A DNA stretch of 5,661 nt from CAZJJY01 sp964546445 (GTDB taxonomy: Bacteria; Patescibacteriota; Microgenomatia; PFEM01; JAPLYW01). Shown here one piece after another: positions 1 through 5,129 of this stretch. The notes beneath the pieces are model-generated. The model was not told the DNA's origin. It did not search any database and worked only from the letters and a program-made list of their open reading frames with translations. The position numbers were made by a program, and so were the translations under genes. The stretch spans positions 1-5,661 of the forward strand of contig CAZJJY010000031.1 in the NCBI GenBank assembly GCA_964546445.1. The letters are read 5' to 3'. Positions within the stretch are counted from its first letter, which is position 1. Every line of letters begins with the position of its first letter.

Positions 1-228
1 ACCATCTTTATAAACTTGTTTTCCTAAATAGGTAATATTTTTTGGGATAACGTTAATTTCTTCTTTCAGTTCTCTTTCTATTGCCTGTAGGGTTTGTTCG
101 TTCTTTTCAATAGCCCCTCCAGGCAAACTCCATTTATTGGGTGATGGAATACTTGGTTTATTGTCTCTGAGAATTAAAAGCAATTTTTTATTATAAATTA
201 TAAATGCTTTAACGCCTGGTTTCTTCAT
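1..228 (-). CDS. NUDIX hydrolase, N-terminal part (C-terminus beyond window)
   Basis: Reading the minus strand from the ATG at 228-226 gives 76 open codons to the window edge. They begin MKKPGVKAFIIYNKKLLLIL, a typical first beta-strand of the NUDIX fold, followed by KWSLPGG at residues 32-38. A NUDIX box follows at about residues 38-60: G, then E44 after five residues, then R-E-L-K-E-E (52-57) and I-N-V. This fits GX5EX7REUXEEXGU except that the late Gly is Asn (N59). The REXXEE glutamates that bind Mg2+ are present. NUDIX enzymes hydrolyse nucleoside diphosphates linked to another moiety (damaged dNTPs, NDP-sugars, ADP-ribose and others); the substrate cannot be told from this part. The KWSLPGG run resembles MutT/ADP-ribose pyrophosphatase-like members. 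No Shine-Dalgarno site precedes the ATG; an extended -10 lies 6 nt upstream. It follows the tRNA gene on the same strand. The family is confident; the exact activity is unknown. Confidence 0.88.
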   Translation of the reverse strand, partial: MKKPGVKAFIIYNKKLLLILRDNKPSIPSPNKWSLPGGAIEKNEQTLQAIERELKEEINVIPKNITYLGKQVYKDG

Positions 229-234
229 ACTAGA

Positions 235-243
235 AGTATAGCA
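235..243 (-). promoter_or_regulatory. Extended -10 promoter element before the NUDIX gene
   Basis: On the minus strand the sequence TGCTATACT (243 to 235) is a TGn-extended -10 hexamer. Only six bases (TCTAGT) separate it from the ATG at 228. A start site about 7 nt downstream of the -10 would fall on the A of the ATG, so the mRNA would be leaderless. No good -35 box is visible, which is tolerated by extended -10 promoters. In AT-rich DNA such matches can arise by chance. Confidence 0.5.
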
Positions 244-278
244 AAAACTATGTAGTTATGTATTGAAAATTTTATCTG

Positions 279-351
279 CGACCCCATCCGGATTTGAACC
301 GGAGTTTCTAGGATGAGAACCTAGTGTCCTGGGCCTCTAGACGATGGGGCC
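279..351 (-). tRNA. tRNA-Glu (anticodon CTC)
   Basis: The minus strand folds into a complete 73-nt cloverleaf. The acceptor GGCCCCA pairs with TGGGGTC (one G-T pair), with discriminator G at 279. The D arm GTCTAGAGGCCCAGGAC matches my memory of E. coli tRNA-Glu. The anticodon stem CTAGG/CCTAG (324-320 with 312-308) closes the loop TTCTCAT. The T arm is TCCGG-TTCAAAT-CCGGA. The anticodon is CTC (plus-strand 317-315), which reads GAG codons. The 3' CCA is not encoded (the next bases are CAG), so a CCA-adding enzyme is needed. This CTC isoacceptor supplements the usual TTC tRNA-Glu, expected elsewhere in the genome. It is transcribed away from greA and towards the NUDIX gene. Confidence 0.96.
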
Positions 352-363
352 TCAATGGGAATA

Positions 364-392
364 ATTATACCTCTTTTACCTTTCTTTTTCTA
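364..392 (-). promoter_or_regulatory. Promoter for tRNA-Glu
   Basis: On the minus strand a perfect -10 TATAAT (369 to 364) lies 17 bp downstream of a TAGAAA -35-like hexamer (392 to 387, four of six consensus bases). The predicted start near 357 leaves a leader of about 6 nt before the mature tRNA 5' end at 351. Position and quality fit a stable-RNA promoter. It is back to back with the greA promoter. Confidence 0.62.
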
Positions 393-396
393 TATC

Positions 397-425
397 TTGA
401 CAGGCCTTTTTTAAAGGAGTAACAT
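397..425 (+). promoter_or_regulatory. Promoter for greA
   Basis: A perfect -35 TTGACA (397-402) is followed after 17 bp by TAACAT (420-425, four of six -10 consensus bases). The predicted start is near 432, about 18 nt before the greA ATG. An AAAGGAG at 413-419 sits inside the spacer and would not be transcribed from here. A second TAnnnT (TAGAGT, 436-441) lies 8 nt before the ATG and could give a nearly leaderless alternative transcript. Confidence 0.55.
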
Positions 426-449
426 TTTTTCCTTATAGAGTCATTTTTT

Positions 450-920
450 ATGACAAAAGAAGGAAAAATACCCCTAACTAAAGCAGGCCTTGACCAACTT
501 CAAAAAGAGTTGAATAAGTTGGTGCAAAAGGAACGTCCTGAAGCAATAGAAAGATTAGTTGATTCTAGAAAGTCTGGGGATATGGATGAAGATAATGAAG
601 AAACTCAGGCAAAACAAAAACTTTTATTCATCGATGGTCGTATCTCTGAGTTACAAGATGTGATAAACAATGCATTTATTATTGATAAAGGACATGATGA
701 TTGTAAAAAAGTTGGATTAGGCTGTAAGGTTACGGTTAAAAACAATGGTAAAGATTCAGTTTTTCATTTGGTAGGTGAATGGGAAGCTGATCCTGCTAAC
801 GCTAAGATTTCTCATCAATCTCCTTTAGGTAAGTCTCTTTTAGATAAGATTCTTGGTGATAAGGTAGAAGTAGAAGCTCCTGCAGGGAAAATAACCTACA
901 TTATTACTAAAATCGATTGA
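450..920 (+). CDS. greA: Transcription elongation/cleavage factor GreA
   Basis: GreA inserts its N-terminal coiled coil into the RNA polymerase secondary channel and stimulates cleavage of backtracked RNA, rescuing stalled complexes. The 156 aa length is close to the family norm (158 in E. coli). Residues about 8-76 form the antiparallel coiled coil. Its tip carries G43-D44-M-D-E47, which aligns with GDLKE of E. coli GreA, so D44 and E47 match the catalytic acidic pair. The tip is unusually acidic (D46, D48, E50 and E51 as well). The C-terminal FKBP-like domain (about 85-156) has the hallmark ISHQSPLGKSLL and ends in a VEVEAPAGKITYIITKI strand pair. The ATG at 450 is the only plausible start: the frame is closed by TAA at 420-422 and no ATG, GTG or TTG lies between. 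No Shine-Dalgarno site is at a usable distance. lysS follows 34 bp after the stop. Assignment to the family is very secure. Confidence 0.96.
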   Translation: MTKEGKIPLTKAGLDQLQKELNKLVQKERPEAIERLVDSRKSGDMDEDNEETQAKQKLLFIDGRISELQDVINNAFIIDKGHDDCKKVGLGCKVTVKNNGKDSVFHLVGEWEADPANAKISHQSPLGKSLLDKILGDKVEVEAPAGKITYIITKID

Positions 921-946
921 AGAAGCCTCTTGTTTTATGGTAAACT
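917..946 (+). promoter_or_regulatory. Putative promoter for lysS overlapping the greA stop
   Basis: TTGAAG (917-922) overlaps the greA TGA stop. After 18 bp comes TAAACT (941-946), preceded by TG at 938-939, making an extended -10 (TGGTAAACT). Eight bases separate it from the lysS ATG at 955, so transcription would begin within about two bases of the start codon. lysS may also be read from the greA promoter. Support is by motif only. Confidence 0.42.
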
Positions 947-954
947 TCTCTTAA

Positions 955-2463
955 ATGGCGCAACCTATCGAAGAACTCAAAAAAATCCGTTTAGAAAAAT
1001 TAGAAAAGATTCAAAAATTAGGTATTGATCCTTTTCCAGCTGTATCTAAAAGACAGCAAAAAATTGCTCAGTCATTAAAAATGATGGGTAAAAAAGTAAC
1101 TGTGGCAGGAAGAATTGTGGCGATGCGTGGTCATGGTAAAATTTATTTTTTTGATCTTTTGGATGAATCAGGAAAAATTCAAATTGTTTTTAAATTTGAA
1201 AACTTTAAAGGTAAAAAGAAAGAGCTTTTTGAACTTTTAGATATTGGTGATTTTATTGATGTTGAAGGTGAAGTTTTCAAAACCAAAGCAGGCGAAATTT
1301 CTGTTTTAGTTAATAATTTTGATTTTTTGGCTAAATCATTAAGGCCTCTTCCTTCTAAATGGTATGGTTTAAAAGATGTTGAGGAAAGATATCGTAAAAG
1401 ATATTTGGATTTGATAATAAATCCAGGTGTTAAAAGTGTTTTTGAAAAAAGATCTTTAGTTATTGCGTCTTTCAGGGAATTTCTTTTGGAAAATGGTTAT
1501 TACGAAGTGGAAACTCCTGTTTTACATCCTCTATATGGTGGAGCTTTAGCCCGCCCCTTTAAGACTTATCATAACGCTTTAGGCATTCCTTTATATATGA
1601 GGATTTCGACAGAACTTTATTTAAAAAGGTTAATTGTTGGCGGTTTTGAAAAAGTTTTTGAAGTTAATAAGGTTTTTAGGAATGAAGGTATTGATAGACA
1701 GCATAACCCTGAATTTACACTTCTTGAAACAATGGAGGCCTATATTGACTACAAAAAGAATATGGAAATTACAGAAAAAATGATTGAATATGTGGTTAAG
1801 AAAGTTAATGGTTCAACTAAAGTTAGTTTTCAGGAGCAAGAAATTGATTTTAAAACTCCATGGAAAAGATTAACAATGGTAGAAGCAGTTAAAGAATATA
1901 CAGGTATTGATTTCGATAAAGTTAAAGATCTTAAAGAAGCTTTGAAGATAGCCAAAGATTTAGGGGTTAAACTAGATGATTATCTTTCTAAAAATAAGGG
2001 TTTAATTTTAGCTGCCATTTTTGAAGAAAAGGTAGAAGAAAAATTAATTCAACCAACCTTTATATGTGATTTTCCAATAGATACTTCACCTTTAGCTAAA
2101 AAGTGTGAAGACAATCCTTTATTCGTTCAACGTTTTGAGCATTATGTAGCCGGCATGGAATGTTCTAACAATTATAGTGAATTAAATAATCCGTTAGAGT
2201 TAGAAGATCGATTTAAGGACGAAAGAAAGAAAGAAAGATTAGGAGATGAAGAAGCTCATCAGACAGATACTGGATTTGTTGAAGCTTTAGAATATGGAAT
2301 GCCACCAACTTCAGGTTTGGGCCCTTCTATAGATAGACTAGTAATGATTTTAACAAACTCGCCATCAATTAGAGACGTTATTTTGTTTCCCACTTTAAGG
2401 CCGGAAGGAAAAGTTAAAGATAGCGGAATTCGTGGTGACAAGGAAATTAAAATAAAAAAATGA
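955..2463 (+). CDS. lysS: Lysyl-tRNA synthetase, class II
   Basis: LysRS activates lysine with ATP and charges tRNA-Lys in the cytoplasm. At 502 aa it matches the bacterial class II enzyme (505 in E. coli). An N-terminal helix is followed by an OB-fold anticodon-binding domain from about residue 48 (VTVAGRIVAMRGHGKIYFFD). Motif 1 covers about 163-190 and ends at P188. GGALARPF (196-203) and ELYLKRLIVGGFEKVFEV follow. Motif 2 contains F241-R242-N-E-G. The lysine/ATP site segment GMECSNNYSELNN is at 400-412. Motif 3 is GLGPSIDRLVMIL (454-466) with the invariant R461; its third glycine position is S458, where most family members I recall have Gly. The ATG at 955 has no Shine-Dalgarno site but sits just after an extended -10-like element. 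The stop TGA overlaps the ATG of the next gene and is preceded by seven A residues. The assignment is secure. Confidence 0.97.
   Translation: MAQPIEELKKIRLEKLEKIQKLGIDPFPAVSKRQQKIAQSLKMMGKKVTVAGRIVAMRGHGKIYFFDLLDESGKIQIVFKFENFKGKKKELFELLDIGDFIDVEGEVFKTKAGEISVLVNNFDFLAKSLRPLPSKWYGLKDVEERYRKRYLDLIINPGVKSVFEKRSLVIASFREFLLENGYYEVETPVLHPLYGGALARPFKTYHNALGIPLYMRISTELYLKRLIVGGFEKVFEVNKVFRNEGIDRQHNPEFTLLETMEAYIDYKKNMEITEKMIEYVVKKVNGSTKVSFQEQEIDFKTPWKRLTMVEAVKEYTGIDFDKVKDLKEALKIAKDLGVKLDDYLSKNKGLILAAIFEEKVEEKLIQPTFICDFPIDTSPLAKKCEDNPLFVQRFEHYVAGMECSNNYSELNNPLELEDRFKDERKKERLGDEEAHQTDTGFVEALEYGMPPTSGLGPSIDRLVMILTNSPSIRDVILFPTLRPEGKVKDSGIRGDKEIKIKK
2454..2463 (+). other. Candidate -1 slippery site at the lysS stop
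   Basis: Seven A residues at 2454-2460 read as A AAA AAA in the lysS frame and are followed directly by the TGA stop. A -1 slip would make the next codon 2460-2462 (ATG), the start of the HD gene in its own frame, yielding a LysRS-HD fusion. An AAGGA at 2440-2444 lies 9 nt upstream, similar to the stimulatory Shine-Dalgarno spacing known for dnaX. No downstream hairpin was found. A-runs are common in this AT-rich genome, so this is only a candidate. Confidence 0.25.
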
Positions 2464-3038
2464 ATAGAGGAGAAGCTTTAGATTTTTTAAATAGAAAAGT
2501 TAAGAACAAGAATATCGTTAAACATATGTTGGCAACCGAAGTCTTAATGGAAGATCTTTATGATTTTCTAAAAGATAGAGGTGATGGGGATTTAGGAGTA
2601 AAATCAGATTGGGCAATGACCGGTCTTTTACATGATGGAGATTATTCTGATGAAGTTCCTGAAGAAAAGCAGGGCATTGAGATAAGTAAATGGTTAGAAG
2701 AAGAAGGAATTTTTGTTCCTAAAGAGGTATCTCAGGCGATGGCAGCTCATAATGCCAAAAGTGGGGTAAAGCCAGAAAGTAAAATAGATTGGGCTATTTT
2801 TTGTGGAGATAGTTTAACTGGTTTAATTGTAGCTTGTGCTTTAGTTCGGCCAGATAAAAAACTAGCTTCTTTAGAAACGGATTCTATTTTAAAGAAGTTT
2901 AAAAATAAATCTTTTGCTGGAGGGACAAGAAGAGAAGATGTTCTCTTGTGTGAGAAAAAATTAGATATTCCCTTAAAAGATTTTGCTGAGATTACTTTAA
3001 AAGCAATGCAAAGAATTAGTAGTAAGTTAGAGTTATAA
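2460..3038 (+). CDS. HD-domain hydrolase of unknown substrate
   Basis: This 192-aa protein has the spaced ligands of the HD metal-dependent phosphohydrolase superfamily: H22 (in VKHMLATE), H58-D59 (in LLHDGDY), H97 (in AMAAHN) and D117 (in FCGDSLTG). It resembles the small stand-alone predicted HD hydrolases (COG2316-like, from memory) rather than the large RelA/SpoT or cyclic-di-GMP HD-GYP enzymes; no synthetase, TGS, ACT or GYP signature is visible. No signal peptide or membrane segment is seen, so it should be cytosolic. Its ATG overlaps the lysS stop as ATGA and no well-placed Shine-Dalgarno site exists, which points to translation coupled to lysS. serS begins 10 bp after its stop. Placement between two aminoacyl-tRNA synthetases hints at nucleotide or RNA metabolism, but that is inference; the substrate is unknown. 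Confidence 0.8.
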   Translation: MNRGEALDFLNRKVKNKNIVKHMLATEVLMEDLYDFLKDRGDGDLGVKSDWAMTGLLHDGDYSDEVPEEKQGIEISKWLEEEGIFVPKEVSQAMAAHNAKSGVKPESKIDWAIFCGDSLTGLIVACALVRPDKKLASLETDSILKKFKNKSFAGGTRREDVLLCEKKLDIPLKDFAEITLKAMQRISSKLEL

Positions 3039-3039
3039 T
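3034..3039 (+). promoter_or_regulatory. Consensus -10 hexamer before serS
   Basis: A perfect TATAAT overlaps the HD-gene TAA stop and lies 9 nt before the serS ATG. No convincing -35 or TGn extension is visible. If used, transcription would start within the last few bases before the ATG. It may be chance in this AT-rich junction, and serS can equally be read from upstream. Confidence 0.33.
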
Positions 3040-3048
3040 ATAAATAGT

Positions 3049-4281
3049 ATGTTAGATATAAACTATATTTTAGAAAATAAAGCTAAAGTTAAAAAAGGTG
3101 TTGAAGATAAAGGATATGATCCTAAAATTGTTGATCGACTTTTAAAAGTCGACGAAACAAGAAGGCAGTTAATTACCGATATTGAAAAATTAAGAGCAGA
3201 AAGAAATAAACTTACCAAAGAAGATATCCAAAAAGGTAAGAAAATAAAAGAAACCCTTCGTCGTTTAGAACCTGATTTAAAAGCAGTTGAAGAAGAGTTT
3301 AAAAAGATCTTATATCAGATTCCTAATTTACCGGCCAAAGATGTTCATGCAGGAAAAGATGAGCTTGATAATAAAGAAATTAAAAAATGGGGTGAAATTC
3401 CTAAATTTTCTTTTAAAATAAAATCTCATTTTGAACTAGGAGAAGATTTAGATTTAGTCGATACTAAAAGAGCCGGAAAAGTTTCTGGAGCAAGATTCAG
3501 CTATCTCAAAAATGAAGCGGTGATGTTGGAATTTGCTTTAATTAATTTTGCTTTTGAAATTTTATTAAAAGAAGGATTTTCTCCCGTTATTCCACCAGCT
3601 CTTATTTCTTTAGATTCAATGAAGGCCATGGGTTATTTAGAAAATGAGGGAATTGGAGAGATGTATGTTTTGGAGAAAGATAAATTAGTTTTAGTTGGAA
3701 CAGCGGAACAATCTATTGGCCCAATGCATAAAGATGAAGTTTTAAACGAAAAAGATTTGCCTAAAAGATATGTCGGTTTTTCTCCATGTTTTAGAAGAGA
3801 AGCAGGCAGTTATGGTAAAGATACCAAAGGAATTTTACGAGTTCATCAATTCAATAAAGTAGAAATGTTTTCTTTTGCTAATCCAAAAGATTCTGATAAA
3901 GAACATGAATATCTTTTATCTTTAGAAGAAAAATTAATGCAAAAATTAGAAATTCCTTATAGAGTTGTCAAAATGTGTAGTGGTGATTTAGGTGATCCAG
4001 CCACTAGAAAATATGATATTGAAGCCTGGTTTCCATCAGAGAAAAAATATAGAGAAACTCATTCTTCTAGTACTTGTACTGACTATCAATCAAGAAGATT
4101 GAATATTAAATATAGAAAAAAAGTTGGTGGATTAGATTTTGTTCACACTTTAAATGGAACTGCTTTTTCGGAACGTCCAATTTTAGCTATTTTAGAAAAC
4201 TATCAGCAAAAAGATGGTTGTGTTTTAGTTCCTAAAGTTCTTCAGAAATACACAGGTTTTAAAAAGATCTGCCCTAAATAA
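3049..4281 (+). CDS. serS: Seryl-tRNA synthetase
   Basis: SerRS charges tRNA-Ser (and tRNA-Sec where present) with serine; it is a class II enzyme and works as a dimer. At 410 aa it is slightly shorter than the usual 420-430. Residues 1 to about 105 form the charged, Lys/Glu-rich helical arm that grips the long variable arm of tRNA-Ser. The catalytic core shows the TAE serine-site motif (218-220), motif 2 with FSPCFRREAGSYGKDTKG (F248, R249, R250, E251), and the conserved CTDYQSRR segment (343-350). Motif 3 follows HTLNGTA and contains R376 in TAFSERPILAILEN (371-384). By my alignment from memory this stretch is one residue shorter than in E. coli, B. subtilis or T. thermophilus. The C-terminus (VPKVLQKYTG) is normal. 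The ATG lies 10 bp after the HD gene without a Shine-Dalgarno site. The function is secure. Confidence 0.96.
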   Translation: MLDINYILENKAKVKKGVEDKGYDPKIVDRLLKVDETRRQLITDIEKLRAERNKLTKEDIQKGKKIKETLRRLEPDLKAVEEEFKKILYQIPNLPAKDVHAGKDELDNKEIKKWGEIPKFSFKIKSHFELGEDLDLVDTKRAGKVSGARFSYLKNEAVMLEFALINFAFEILLKEGFSPVIPPALISLDSMKAMGYLENEGIGEMYVLEKDKLVLVGTAEQSIGPMHKDEVLNEKDLPKRYVGFSPCFRREAGSYGKDTKGILRVHQFNKVEMFSFANPKDSDKEHEYLLSLEEKLMQKLEIPYRVVKMCSGDLGDPATRKYDIEAWFPSEKKYRETHSSSTCTDYQSRRLNIKYRKKVGGLDFVHTLNGTAFSERPILAILENYQQKDGCVLVPKVLQKYTGFKKICPK

Positions 4282-4286
4282 TAATA

Positions 4287-5102
4287 ATGGTAGAAAAAAT
4301 TTCCTCTAAAGAAAAAAATACTGAAGATATAGAATTACGCTATGCTGATACTCAAGCTTTTGTCTCTCTAGACGGAGGTTATGTAACTTCTTTTAATATT
4401 GGAGGAAAAGAAATTATTTATCCTGATGGTTTTTTAAAAATTGATAATCAAGAAAAAAGAAGAGGAGGTATTTTTTCTTTATTTCCTTGGGCGGATAGAT
4501 TAGAAGGAACTGATTTACCTCGTCATGGATTTGCTAGAGATTTAAGGTGGGAAGAAGTTTCTGAAAAAGAAAGAAATGAATTAATTTCTGATAAGGCTTT
4601 ATTAAAACTAGAAGCTAACGATGAAACTAAAAAGATATTCCCCTATAATTTTGAAACAAATTTAGATATTTCTTTAAAAGAAAATTCTTTGTCTTATAAA
4701 TTAACTGTTTTAAACAAAGATAAAAAGGATGTTAAAGATTCCAAAGTTATACCCATTGCTCCTGGTTTCCATCCTTATTTCAAAATTCCAGAGGGAGAGT
4801 TAGCTGGTATTGAAACAAATATTAGTGGTTTTGATAATGAAAATTATAAATTGAGTGAAACCTTAATCTTTCCTTTAAAAGATTTAAAAGTTTCCATTCC
4901 TGGAATAGGTAATTTAGAAATAGAGTATGGGGGTTATTTTGAAAGACTACAAGCAAAATTAGCTGTTTGGACAGATAATGAGGATTATATTTGTTTTGAA
5001 CCTTGGATGACAGAAGTTGGAGGTTTTTTAAAGAAAGATCAGCAATTTTTAGTATCTCCTGGGGAAAGTGCTGATTTTAAGATGTCTATAACTCTTAGTT
5101 AA
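4287..5102 (+). CDS. Aldose 1-epimerase / hexose-phosphate mutarotase-like protein
   Basis: The 271-aa protein matches the galactose mutarotase superfamily (GalM and YeaD types), which interconverts the alpha and beta anomers of aldoses or hexose 6-phosphates. Visible landmarks are RRGGIFSLFPWADRL (from R58), LPRHGFAR with H80, APGFHPYF with H162 (equivalent to the catalytic acid His) and ICFEPW with E238 (equivalent to the catalytic base Glu). The RGG-FPW, LPRHGFAR and FEPW pattern is closer to glucose-6-phosphate 1-epimerase-like proteins than to classical GalM, so a sugar-phosphate substrate is possible but unproven. No signal peptide is seen. It begins 5 bp after the serS stop in an AAT-rich stretch with no ribosome binding site, so it is most likely co-transcribed with serS. 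There is no sugar-pathway gene nearby to fix its role. Confidence 0.85.
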   Translation: MVEKISSKEKNTEDIELRYADTQAFVSLDGGYVTSFNIGGKEIIYPDGFLKIDNQEKRRGGIFSLFPWADRLEGTDLPRHGFARDLRWEEVSEKERNELISDKALLKLEANDETKKIFPYNFETNLDISLKENSLSYKLTVLNKDKKDVKDSKVIPIAPGFHPYFKIPEGELAGIETNISGFDNENYKLSETLIFPLKDLKVSIPGIGNLEIEYGGYFERLQAKLAVWTDNEDYICFEPWMTEVGGFLKKDQQFLVSPGESADFKMSITLS

Positions 5103-5114
5103 ATTAGCTTCCTG

Positions 5115-5123
5115 TGTTAAAAT
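5115..5123 (+). promoter_or_regulatory. Extended -10 promoter element before secA
   Basis: TGTTAAAAT is a TGn-extended -10 (TAAAAT, five of six consensus bases) ending 6 nt before the secA ATG at 5130. This is the same spacing as at the NUDIX gene on the other strand. It predicts a transcript starting at or next to the ATG. No clear -35 is seen. It lies in the 27-bp gap after the mutarotase gene. Confidence 0.5.
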
Positions 5124-5129
5124 TAATAT

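Noticed and set aside
264..278. AAAATTTT after the tRNA as a terminator
   Set aside because: A short AT-only palindrome with no GC stem; downstream transcription into the NUDIX gene cannot be ruled out.
413..438. AAAGGAG (413-419) as a ribosome binding site, possibly for a tiny leader peptide
   Set aside because: It is 30 nt from the greA ATG, and the only close start is an ATT giving four codons before TAG. It also lies inside the promoter spacer, upstream of the predicted transcription start.
918..920. UGA recoded as glycine (Gracilibacteria-type code)
   Set aside because: Both TGA codons (greA and lysS ends) sit exactly where the family proteins end; reading through greA would add an unrelated tail, and no TGA occurs inside any gene.
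921..949. AGAAG / CTTCT inverted repeat as a greA terminator
   Set aside because: The stem is only 5 bp with a 19-nt loop and has no following T-run, so it is not a credible intrinsic terminator.
2259..2441. Open frame of 60 codons on the minus strand inside lysS
   Set aside because: It lies antisense to the highly conserved motif 3 region of LysRS, has no recognisable domain or ribosome binding site, and is explained as a shadow of the real gene.
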